A DNA stretch of 64,000 nucleotides from Lumbricus rubellus (lineage: Eukaryota > Annelida > Clitellata > Crassiclitellata > Lumbricidae). Positions within the stretch are counted from its first letter, which is position 1. The number at the start of each line of letters is the position of its first letter. The stretch is from NCBI GenBank assembly GCA_945859605.1, contig OX243822.1, positions 19,961,899 through 20,025,898 of the forward strand, given 5' to 3'. Below, piece by piece: positions 11,029 through 19,989 of the stretch. The translations under genes were made by a program, and so were the position numbers. The notes beneath the pieces were generated by a model, which had not been told where the DNA came from, ran no database searches, and was given only the letters and a program-made list of their open reading frames with translations.

Positions 11029-11740
11029 CCGGGGGGATGTTCGGCTACCCAGCTGCAACTGTCATTCATGTGTACTTCTTGACTGTTAGTGCCATTCGAT
11101 TGATCATTTCTGATGCTAGGATTTGTTAGTGTCATTTAAAGCTGCTCTTAATGTCGTTCACATCTAAAATTAGCATGGGCGCCCGCACATAGGGGCAAGA
11201 AGGGGGGGCACTTGCCCCCCTTAAAAAAGTGAAACTTATTTTTTAAACTACTACTTTTGAGTTTTTAACAAATTTCTTCGCATTAAAACACTAATCATAC
11301 GAATGATACACATGTTAAAGTGATAAATATACGTTTAGAAATCTTTATAGAAATAAATATATAATTATATACCTGGTGGCGCATAAAAAACGTTCCCAAA
11401 CTTTGTTAATCTGGCAAAGATCTAATTTCAGAGATATCAAATATTAATTTACACCAAAAAGTTAAGCAATCATTTCTGTGCACACAAGTCAAATTTCAAG
11501 AGAGTATGTTTATTATATCACACTCTGCGGCAAGGTTATAACGTCGTACCTGTTAAAATATTTTGCACAAAACTACGTAATTTATTTCGTCGCGAACGAA
11601 AGTCTTCATTTGCGCCAGTAAGACTTTATCATGAGACTAGTCGTTTCTCTAAAAAATTAATGGCATCTGCTGGAGTTTCGATGCACGGTAAAACAGACAT
11701 CATCGTCATTGATCCTCGGAAAACCAAAGTCAATGGAGAG

Positions 11741-11748
11741 TAGGCCTA
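11741..11748. other. TAGGCCTA scar inside mariner transposase
   Basis: The codons run GAG-TAG-GCC-TAT-TAC. Without GGCCTA (11743-11748) they read GAG-TAT-TAC, giving the family-typical VNGEYYV. The insertion is in frame but brings a stop. Confidence 0.85.
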
Positions 11749-11821
11749 TTACGTCGGCTTGTTACGCGATAAGCTCATTCCCGAACGTCGTGTAGTACGT
11801 AGACTCAATCCTGATGACAGT

Positions 11822-11828
11822 TAGCCTA
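11822..11828. other. TAGCCTA scar inside mariner transposase
   Basis: Deleting GCCTA (11824-11828) joins AGT-TA to CATC and gives SYIFQQDSAPSH in frame, the conserved catalytic block. A 5-bp insertion at TA, one base shorter than the usual scar, broke the frame. Confidence 0.85.
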
Positions 11829-12017
11829 CATCTTTCAACAAGACAGTGCTCCTTCACATCGTTGCAGATTGGATCAGCAATTTCTTCAAGCAAACATCCC
11901 TGATTTTATCCACAGTGATGCCTGGCCTCCAAACTCTCCCGATCTAAATCCTACGGTCTACTATGCAATGTATGCATGGAGCGCCCTAAAGGAGCTTGTG
12001 TAATGTGTACGCTAGTC

Positions 12018-12163
12018 CAGGGTGAGAATTGCCGGGGGGGTTGGGGGGGTTCAACCCCCCCAGTCATTTTTAGAGCCCCATGTTAAAGTATGTTTTTCAT
12101 ACCCCAATTTCAAGTTTATCATAGGCCAACCCCCCCAGTTATTTTTCCACAATTCTCATACTG
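12018..12163. mobile_element. 146-bp hAT-type MITE
   Basis: Starts CAGGGTGAGAATTGC and ends with the imperfect complement ACAATTCTCATACTG. Perfect 8-bp duplications CGCTAGTC lie at 12010-12017 and 12164-12171. It sits inside the mariner transposase. Related ends occur at 8361 and near 38937. Confidence 0.92.
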
Positions 12164-13029
12164 CGCTAGTCGCAGAAAACCGTTTCTAAATGCTGACGAA
12201 CTAAAGCAGGTCATTGAAGTAAAAACAATAATGGTCTCTATTAGACACACACAACTAGGCCTATACAGAAGTCAACAGGACAGTGGAAACAGCGTTTAAG
12301 GGTCGTTACAAGAGAAAGAGGAGGATCAATCAAACATTTTTTCTCGCGTAAAACATCATCACTAAACAACTGTGCACAATTTTGGCCATGGCCCATTGGC
12401 CATACAGTTCTAACAACAATTTCTCTCAAATGGTTGAGTATTTTGGGATAGAATTTGGCTGTGTTGTACAAATATGAATTATGATTAGTTTGATGTACTA
12501 TGATTTAGTTTATCTTTAAAATTGTTTAATTGCCAGCCTGCCAGGTTAACAAAGTTTGGGAACGTTTTTAATGCCGTAGGTTTGTGCAAAATTTTGTAAC
12601 AGGTACGACGTCATAACCTTGCCGCAGAGTGTGATATAATAAACGTACTCTCTTGAAATGTGACATCTGTGCACATAAATGATTGCTTAACATTTTGGTG
12701 CAAATTAATATTTGATATCTCTGAAATTAGATCTTTGCCAGATTAACAAAGTTTGGGAACGTTTTTTATGCGCCACCCGGTATAATAGTGCCTTTCATGG
12801 ACCCACTTTTTAACATCTACTTTTGGATTTTTAACCAATTTTTCGCAAAAATAATACACAAAATGAAACTGAGAAATTTGCATTAAAAACGTCTTTGAAA
12901 AAATACCCGTGTTTCTAATTTCCAGCGCTGTATTTAGCATGCTTTTGTCACTGAAAAATTTAACCGTGACCACCGTAAAATTTTTGCCCCCTCCAGCAAA
13001 ATTTTCTGCGGGCGCCCATGAAAATTAGC

Positions 13030-13743
13030 CTATATTTACAATGAACGATAGTTGTGGGCAACTTCGGACTGCTAAATTAATGTAGGCTAATTAGATATTG
13101 GATCCGGAGTTTAATGGCGGCTTAATTATGACAACAAAAGACGTATTTGGCATACGGCAGCAGATTTAAAATCCTACTGATGTTATTAAATGTACGCTAT
13201 AAAGGTTCTTCGAGTACACTTGGTATGCTATAGTTTCAACAGACATGTCAGATGCCAGCAGCACTGGTCGACTAGGCATGAGACGTCACGGTTCCCCACT
13301 CCGATTCACGCATATTCATAACCCCCTCAGCGGCGCGACCTGTGTGTCTATAGATCTTGGTGGGCTGGGGCCCTGTAGCCTACTGTTGAAAAAGAAAATA
13401 ACCTTCTCGGGTTATTGATTTCTGATGACAGGCAGAAGATTTTGTTACCGCAGAACGCTGAGTCTAGACTCTCCAGAATCAATCAACTTGAATGAAGGCC
13501 AAATGGGAATGGGAAGCGTCGAAACCGCAACGGACACCATGGCAGATTTGTTAAAATGGGTACGCGTACGCGGCGTAGGCCTACGCAATAGTCTGCTAGC
13601 CTATAGGGTGTCAGTTGCGGTTTTAACTAGGCGCTTTTTACAATATGCTGGAATCTTAATATTGATAGTTCAATAATTCTCTAAAATCAATATAGGGAAA
13701 TTTTTAGTATTATAGTTTTCAGTAATAATTATATATATAATAA
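13030..13743. other. No recognised gene
   Basis: Mixed sequence holding a 13267-13305 segment that is the inverted counterpart of 9935-9975 (shared block CATGCCTAGTCGA beside GACGTC) and several TAGGCCTA/TAGCCTA words. The 83-residue plus frame at 13425 has no recognisable domain. Confidence 0.35.
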
Positions 13744-14088
13744 TTATGAACAACAGTTTGGGTTTGCCACATATTCTCCACAATCAATCAATCGGACTGC
13801 CGCTCGCCTGCCCTTTGACCCGTTCGTTTCTTCAGGGCAGTTATTTGGCACAAGCTGTCTTAGAATTTGCAATCTCATTGTCATGGCAATGGCGACGGGC
13901 GTGGAGCCATCCACGTTGCTCATAGGAACCAACGATGCAACGAGACAAGTAAACAAAACCACGAATCGTAGGAGGGAGTTCAGCACTTCAGCAGCAGGTG
14001 ACAGAGGGAGATATGAAGGGACAGGAAGGGATAGATGGAGGAATGAGGAGGTCGGAAAGGATAGGCAAGACTGAGTGCGGTGAAACAC
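13744..14088 (-). CDS. Hypothetical secreted-peptide-like frame
   Basis: A 114-residue minus-strand frame that I do not recognise. A hydrophobic stretch LLRFVVLFTCLVASLVP at about residues 39-55 could be a signal peptide if translation began nearby. It is followed by a 59-residue tail with a G-R-R dibasic site (GSKGRR) and four cysteines (CPEET ... IDCGEY ... NCCS). That layout resembles a small peptide precursor. Against this, the first Met is about 38 residues before the hydrophobic stretch, so a spliced 5' end would be needed, and the opposite strand is also partly open. It may be chance. Confidence 0.25.
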   Translation of the reverse strand: MFHRTQSCLSFPTSSFLHLSLPVPSYLPLSPAAEVLNSLLRFVVLFTCLVASLVPMSNVDGSTPVAIAMTMRLQILRQLVPNNCPEETNGSKGRRAAVRLIDCGEYVANPNCCS

Positions 14089-14353
14089 ACATGAAAGGGT
14101 TAAAGAGCGAAAGGTGAAACTGCCAGAAAGAGCCAGTAGATTAGGATGGAAACCTTATTAATGGAAGGAAGCAAGAATGATAATTGGCAGGGATCAAGGA
14201 ATGGTGGAAGAAGTAAAGAAAAGAAAGGATGGACTACAGAGATGGAAGAAAGAAACGACGGATCGCTAAGTTAGAAACTTTGTACGAATCAACGTCGAGC
14301 AAATTGAAGAAATTATGAAAGTCATGCACCAGTCCACTGAGTCCAGACATCTA

Positions 14354-15523
14354 CAGGGTGCGGCAAAAAAAGACCCCCCTAGGTTTTTTGGAAATATCTT
14401 GGCCAAAAGTAAGAATTTCCAGATGAAATTTTACAGTCTTAAAGACAATTCATATTTACACGTGATGAGCAGATTTGATCAAAATATTTCAAACTGAACA
14501 AAAGTTATGCCACTTTTAGGGAGGTCACCCATCGTTTTTTGACGATTCAAAAACGAAGCGCATCAAAAACTAGGTTTTTGGCCAATATCTTGGCGAAAAG
14601 TAAGAATTTCAAAATGAAATTTTACAGGCCTAAAGACAATTCATATTTACACATGATGGCCAGATTTAATCAAAATAGGTCATACACAACAAAAGTTATA
14701 CCACTTTTAGTAAGACCACCCACCGTTTTTTGACGATTCAGAAACGCAACAAAAAGTAACAAAAACACGATTTTATTAAGTCTCACGATCTCATCTCAAA
14801 TAACTGTTGTCAAATGAACTTGGTAGTGCTTTACAACTTGTGTGCAATGTGCCCACCACCAGTGCAAACACTTCTTTTGAGTCTCTTTGCAAAGTTCTTG
14901 ATGGACGTGTTGATTAATCTGACAGATTCTTTATTTACCAATTTGATTGTCATCTTTCTAAGTGACTTCTCAGTGACGCGCAGCTACGCTGGTACCCTGT
15001 TTATTTTTTAAATAGTACCAATAATGATTATCTGGGAACATTAAGGCTATTTGATAACAATATTATTTGAAATTAGAAAAAATCGTGTTTTTTGTTACTT
15101 TTTGTTGCATTTCGCCTTTGAATCGTCAGAAAACGGTGGGGTGGCCTCCCTAAAAGTGGTATAACTTTTATTCTCTTTGAAATATTTTGATGAAATCTGA
15201 CCATCATGTGCAGATATGAATTGTCTTTAAGCCTGTAAAATTTCATTTCGATATTCTTACTTTTGGCCAAGATATTGGCCAAAATAATTAGATTGTTTTA
15301 TTTTTACTTTTTGTTGCGTCGCGTTTTTGAATCGTCAAAAAACGGTGGGTGACCTTACTATAAGTGGTGTAACTTTTGTTGTGTTCGAAATATTTTAATG
15401 AAATCTGGCCATCTGGTGTAAATATGAATTGTCTCTTAGACTGCAAAATTTCATTTCCAAATTCCCACTTTTGGTCAAGATATTGGCAAAAATCTTAGGG
15501 GGGTCTTTTTTTGCCGCACCCTG
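14354..15523. mobile_element. TA-flanked (Tc1/mariner-type) element built from inverted tandem arrays
   Basis: Ends CAGGGTGCGGCAAAAAAAG / CTTTTTTTGCCGCACCCTG, with flanking TA at 14352-14353 and 15524-15525. Each arm carries two copies of a unit of about 180-190 bp (marked by ACGATTCA and AAACGG/AAACGA), and the arms are inverted. The centre holds, on the minus strand, a relic like that in the neighbouring element, where it reads KNFAKRLKRSFGTGGGHIEH. That resembles the C-terminal Arg-rich GGHIEH end of Tc1/mariner transposases, suggesting a deletion derivative. Confidence 0.8.
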
Positions 15524-15709
15524 TACAACAACATCCTACAACGTCGATTGGAGCAAGTATTCCTAAAGCTACTAGGCCTACGCTTTCTGCCACGCGTGGC
15601 GTCACGTACTTGGCACGTAGCACTCATAAACATGTTATTATTAGGTGCATGCTTCATTTTAATCATTGATGTTATTGACGCATCATGCATGCTATGTCCA
15701 CTCGATATA

Positions 15710-16681
15710 CAGAGTGGGCCAAAAAGACCCCCCTAGGTTTTTTGATAAAATCTTGGCCAAAAGTAAGAATTTTGAAATGAAATTTTACAGGCCACAAGAC
15801 AATTCATATTTACACCAGATGGCCAGATTTCATCAAAATATTTCAAACACAACACAAGTTATACCACTTTTAGCGAGACCACCCACCGTATTTGACGATT
15901 CAAAAACGAAACACAACAAAAAGTAGCAAAAACACGATTTTAATAAGTCTCATCTCAAATAACTGTTGTCAAGTGAACTTGGTAGTGCTTCACAATTTGT
16001 GTTCAATGTGCCCACCACCAGTGCCAAAACTTCTTTTGAGTCTCTTTGCAAAGTTCTTGATGGACCTCTGATTAATCTGACAGATTTCTTATTTACCAAT
16101 TTGATTGTCATCTTGCTAAGTGACTTCTCAGTGACGTGCAGCCATGCTGGTACCCTGTTTCTTTTTTAAATAGTACCAATAATGATCATCTGGCAATATC
16201 AAGGCTATTTGATAACAATTATTTGTGATGAGACTTAATAAAATTGTGTTTTTGCTACTTTTTGCTGCGTTACGTCTTTGAAACGTCAAAAAATGGTGGG
16301 TGGTCTCACTAAAGGTGATATAACTTTTGTTCTGTTACAAATATTTTGATGAAATCTGGCCATCGTGTGTGGATATGAATTGTCGTGAAGCGTGTGAAAT
16401 TTCATTTTGAAATTCTTACTTCTGGCCAAGATATTGGCTAGAATAATTGAGTTGATTTTTTGTTACTTTTTGTTACGTCGGGTTTTTGAATCGTCAGAAA
16501 ACGGTGGGTGGCTTCACTAAAAGTGATGTAACTTTTGTTCTGTTTGAAATAGTTTAATGAAATCCGGCCATCTGGTGTAAATATGAATTGTCTTTAAGAC
16601 TGTCAAATTTCATTTCGAAATTCTTACGTTTGGTCAAGATATCGGCAAAAATCTTAGGGGGGTCTTTTTTGGCCCACCCTG
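15710..16681. mobile_element. Second TA-flanked element of the same family
   Basis: Ends CAGAGTGGGCCAAAAAG / CTTTTTTGGCCCACCCTG between TA at 15708-15709 and 16682-16683. The left arm has one repeat unit, the right arm two, and the central relic (about 15960-16170) is shared with the neighbour at 14354. The difference in unit number shows that these arms expand or contract. Confidence 0.8.
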
Positions 16682-16984
16682 TAGACCTATGTACATGTAT
16701 ACGCCGATGGACGTGACATTCTGTGAAGTGTCGCCATTTCTGAAATAATTAATAATTTTGGCCCCATAAGCTGCTGTTTTCTTTTAATCTCATTATTTTG
16801 TCTGACATCATTTTATTTCCTACTAGACCTACTTATACTACGCTTACTAATATCTCTATTCTCTATTACGCAAGTTCTACTATATATGCCTAGGCCTACC
16901 AATATTTCAGCAACTATAGAGCCTACCAGGCCTAGTGCATGATGAACAACTACAACTACTGCCGCTCCCACCATCACTAATCTA

Positions 16985-17005
16985 CTACTGCTGTTGTTGT
17001 TGTTG

Positions 17006-17077
<72 letters not shown>

Positions 17078-17084
17078 ATGATGG
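16985..17084. repeat. Compound (GTT)n(GCT)n(GAT)n microsatellite
   Basis: Runs of GTT, then about 20 GCT units, then GAT units, directly at the 3' end of the minus-strand SINE, so the tract is probably its tail. Confidence 0.9.
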
Positions 17085-17348
17085 TTCTCTGCCCGAAGGC
17101 AGGTTCATTGGCTTTACGCCTCTGGTATGAGATGAGTGAGGTGGTTTCCCGTTGCCTTCCCCTCAGTAAGTAAGCAACTTGCACAAGGTCGTTCCGCAGG
17201 AGCTTGCACCCCTGCGTCCCACACGTGCTAGCCCGAGATATCGGAATCTCTGAATGTCAGCTCCCAGCCCGGGACTTGAACCGCAGTCCATTGCAACCTA
17301 CAGACGTATATATCGCTCTCGCTTACCGGTGTAGCTAACGAGGCCAGT
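17085..17348 (-). mobile_element. tRNA-derived SINE
   Basis: On the minus strand the unit starts near 17348 (TGGCCTCGTTAGCTACACCG). It shows a box-A-like TAGCTACACCGG and a perfect box B GGTTCAAGTCC about 60 bp later, the internal Pol III promoter of tRNA-like SINEs. The body ends in the compound triplet tract. It differs from the SINE at 26462 and 33958. Confidence 0.7.
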
Positions 17349-17349
17349 A

Positions 17350-18230
17350 ATCTACCACTATAGTAGGCAGATGATATTAATATTATTAGAATTTTATATT
17401 ATAAGAACAGAATAGAACACAGCTGTTCCCGCGGGTCAAAAGTGACCCGCCTACAAAATGGCCCTCATCTCTCAATTAATTTTTAAAATTTGTGCAAAAA
17501 TTGGCAATGTTGACATAGGGACTAATGGAACAAAAATTATTTTCTGAGACCACTTAATTTATTTCGACGTCTATAATTTAATAACATCAAACATTCTATT
17601 TTGAATCAATTTTAACAATTATTATGCTTTTATATGATTAAATTTTAGCCTTGTGGCCCACAAATGTCCTTCAACTAAGTAAAATTGGCCCTCGTGCCCT
17701 CCAGCTTAGAAAAAGTGGCCCTGAAGTCAAGAAAGGTTGGGAACCACTGGATTACTGCATAACTTGTAAAATTAATGTAAAGCGCAGTGCATCTTGCAGG
17801 CGTTTCAATAAAGAAAAGATTAATATTATTATTATTAGGCCTACATGTAGGCTATTATAATTATAGGCTTACTTGACTGGAATATCGTCGCACAAGTTTT
17901 CGACGATAATCGGAGTTCAGGAAAGTTTCATATTTTGTTTACAAAACAAAGGCGTGCCTTTAATTATGTTTAGCATCGAAAGCAGATTGACGAACAATAA
18001 TAATATTTCGTTTGCAAAGTTAACAAATTGCCTGTGGATATTCAAAACATCACCCTTATCTATAGCTGCTTAGCAGCAGAAACGGAATTTTAAGTGGTGC
18101 GCCATCTATGGTTGAGAGTGAAATCATCTATAGGCCTACTGTACGTAGGCTAACTGTGGTGAAATAGACGGCCTCAAAATGTTCACCAAACCACTCCTGT
18201 TTTTGCTTAGTCCATGGTCCTTGGCCTTAA
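17350..18230. other. No gene; possible hAT right end
   Basis: GGTTGGGAACCACTG ending near 17752 is the complement of a common hAT start, CAGTGGTTCCCAACC. No clear left end or 8-bp duplication is found. Otherwise AT-rich with several TAGGCCTA words. Confidence 0.35.
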
Positions 18231-18242
18231 CCTGACCCCAGG

Positions 18243-18385
18243 GATGACCTGACCCCTACTGTCATTCTTTGGATTGCTGTAGCCAATCAGCAATGCTTCC
18301 ATTCAACCTTTGACCTGACCTTGCCTCGTTGTGACATAAATGACGTCACAACGTGCAGCCATACAACACAATGGCGGACTTGAAG
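18243..18385 (+). promoter_or_regulatory. Putative promoter and first coding exon
   Basis: Clustered motifs: GCCAATCAG (CCAAT box) at 18282, TGACCT half-sites at 18245, 18311 and nearby, a perfect CRE TGACGTCA at 18341-18348, then ACAATGGCGGAC at 18369 (Kozak-like start, YY1-like word). The ATG at 18371 reads Met-Ala-Asp-Leu-Lys and meets a donor AAG|GTGGGC at 18386 in phase 0. The next acceptor found (TTTCTTTCAG before 19990) is also phase 0, so this short exon could be the 5' end of the gene at 19990. No TATA box is evident. Confidence 0.45.
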
Positions 18386-19161
18386 GTGGGCAAAGTCAAA
18401 TTTTCAACTCGTCTTCTCCTGTTAAAAATCTCGTCTTATGTATAATTGATACCAGTCCATAGAGTGTGATTATTTAAACATTCAATCAATCAATCCAGTA
18501 TTTCGAGCGATCGTTATTTAACGTTATAATTATAGAGAATGAATTGGTTTGACCGGTAGCCTAATCTTAGGCGTAAACAATTATGAATTTTCGAGATCTA
18601 AACGTCTTGCTTCTATGGAGGATTACTCGTTTACAAATCACTCAAAGCACCAAGCTGTGCTAGGATCAATTAAATACAAACCAGAATCATAAGCCATTTG
18701 AAAAGCCAGATTTGTTTGTGACCAGGGCTGTACACGAGCATATGATTGCATTTTTGTCACAGATGTACAGTTTGTTGTTGACGTCGTGTCTTGTTTTATG
18801 TTATTTTTATTCTATTTTTATGTGTTTTGTTTGTTTTCTTAAGAATAGCCTTGTCTTCTATTCGTGGACACTACACCTAGACCCATAAGTGAATATGAAG
18901 TATGCATATAGGATGATAAATTGAAAAGAATTGTCTAATGACCATTGCAATAGGGGACCTGGTTAGCGTAACATTCGGTTCTTTTGGGTTTACTCATGGT
19001 CACCGAAATGTACATATACTTTCTGTTACGCTTGAACGGTTTTGGTGAACAGTTAAGGTGTATCCATTAAATTAATAATATTAATTATTCACCCATCCAT
19101 CTATGGACCCATGCATCTGTCAGCTGTCGATGAGAATGCGTTGGCTGGTTTCACTTGTGTG

Positions 19162-19454
19162 CATGGGCGTCCACAGAAATTTTTCTAGGGGGCGCAAACT
19201 TTTAAATAATTTTTACATGTATGGTCTAAATTTAATGGGTGACAGTTTGAATTTCCATATTACCACGAGAGAATCCTGTAGCCTACCTATACGTTATGTG
19301 CCCAAAGAAAGATATATAGGTTCATCTTGTAGAACGAATCGATAATCACATTGAAAATCGCGTTGTAACAATCACAACCAAATAATCTTAATTTATGGGC
19401 AACTATGTGAAAAATCCAGGGGGGCGCACTTGCGCCCCGCTGCGGACGCCCATG
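19162..19454. mobile_element. 293-bp hAT-type MITE
   Basis: Begins CATGGGCGTCCACAG and ends GCGGACGCCCATG. Perfect 8-bp duplications CTTGTGTG are at 19154-19161 and 19455-19462. The ends resemble those of the outer element at 11174. It lies in the proposed first intron of the neighbouring gene. Confidence 0.9.
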
Positions 19455-19536
19455 CTTGTGTGCGTTAGTACGCCATTTTTGGCTCTTTCAGCTTACTGTG
19501 CATTATTTTGTAACAGATGTGATATAAGCTTATAAG

Positions 19537-19735
19537 CGAGTTCACCATCTCAGTGGTCAAAGGTCAATGATACAATAGATGGTGTATATACCAAAAGTTC
19601 GGAAACTTAAAGACTCGCGCATTGCGAATTTGCAAGTTTTATATAATATAACATCTATTGTATCACTGTTTTCACTTAGGCCTACCTTGACCACTGCGCA
19701 CACGCACACGAAAGGTCACTGAGGTGGTGAACCTG
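19537..19735. mobile_element. Small inverted-repeat element
   Basis: AGTTCACCATCTCAGTG at the left faces CACTGAGGTGGTGAACC at the right. A second inverted pair lies inside (TGATACAATAGATG and CATCTATTGTATCA). The duplication is unclear; GCTTAT occurs on both sides. Confidence 0.6.
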
Positions 19736-19989
19736 CTTATTCATTGTAATGACAAATGTTTGAAATTTGAGTAGATATCTTCAAGAAGTGCTATACAAAT
19801 TCTCAGAATGAGTGAATGAATTTTTAAAGAATGTTGAAAGGGTAACATCGTTATATCTTAGAGATGTTGTTTTTGTTCTGGTCCTTCCTGCACCATTTGC
19901 ACACTTTCTCGTTTAACAACGTCTATTTGAAGTGTATTATGTAGATATTCAATCTTGTTGAATGAGGCTGACATCGTTATTTCTTTCAG

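Larger units (their letters stand above)
11660..12299 (+). pseudogene. mariner transposase, broken
   Basis: Reads MASAGVSMHGKTDIIVIDPR, then KTKVNGE, then after a scar YYVGLLRDKLIPE, then after a second scar YIFQQDSAPSH, and later WPPNSPDLNP: the conserved mariner blocks, including FQQD with its catalytic Asp and the PDLNP region. Two interruptions sit exactly at TA dinucleotides: TAGGCCTA at 11741 gives an in-frame stop, and TAGCCTA at 11822 shifts the frame. A hAT MITE at 12018 splits the C-terminal part, which resumes as RRKPFLNADELKQVI. The N-terminal DNA-binding domain is not recognisable between the left inverted repeat and 11660. Confidence 0.9.
11372..12780 (+). mobile_element. mariner-family element with long terminal inverted repeats
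   Basis: Begins CCTGGTGGCGCATAAAAA and ends with the complement CGCCACCCGG, between TA dinucleotides at 11370-11371 and 12781-12782. The inverted repeats match over about 200 bp with few differences (11372-11572 against about 12580-12780). A partial second copy of the repeat end lies near 12540-12575. Net of the nested MITE the length is about 1.25 kb, normal for mariner. The transposase inside is dead. Confidence 0.9.
11174..13020. mobile_element. Outer hAT-type non-autonomous element, split by a mariner
   Basis: Starts CATGGGCGCCCGCA (11174) and ends with the exact reverse complement (13007-13020). It is flanked by perfect 8-bp duplications AAAATTAG at 11166-11173 and 13021-13028, the hAT signature length. 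Without the nested mariner it would be about 436 bp. A shorter relative with similar CATGGGCG ends is at 19162-19454. Confidence 0.85.

Noticed and set aside
9299..11135. Many long frames encoding HTYI or CMYV repeats on both strands
   Set aside because: They arise from ACAT/ATGT tetranucleotide arrays, which are open in most frames.
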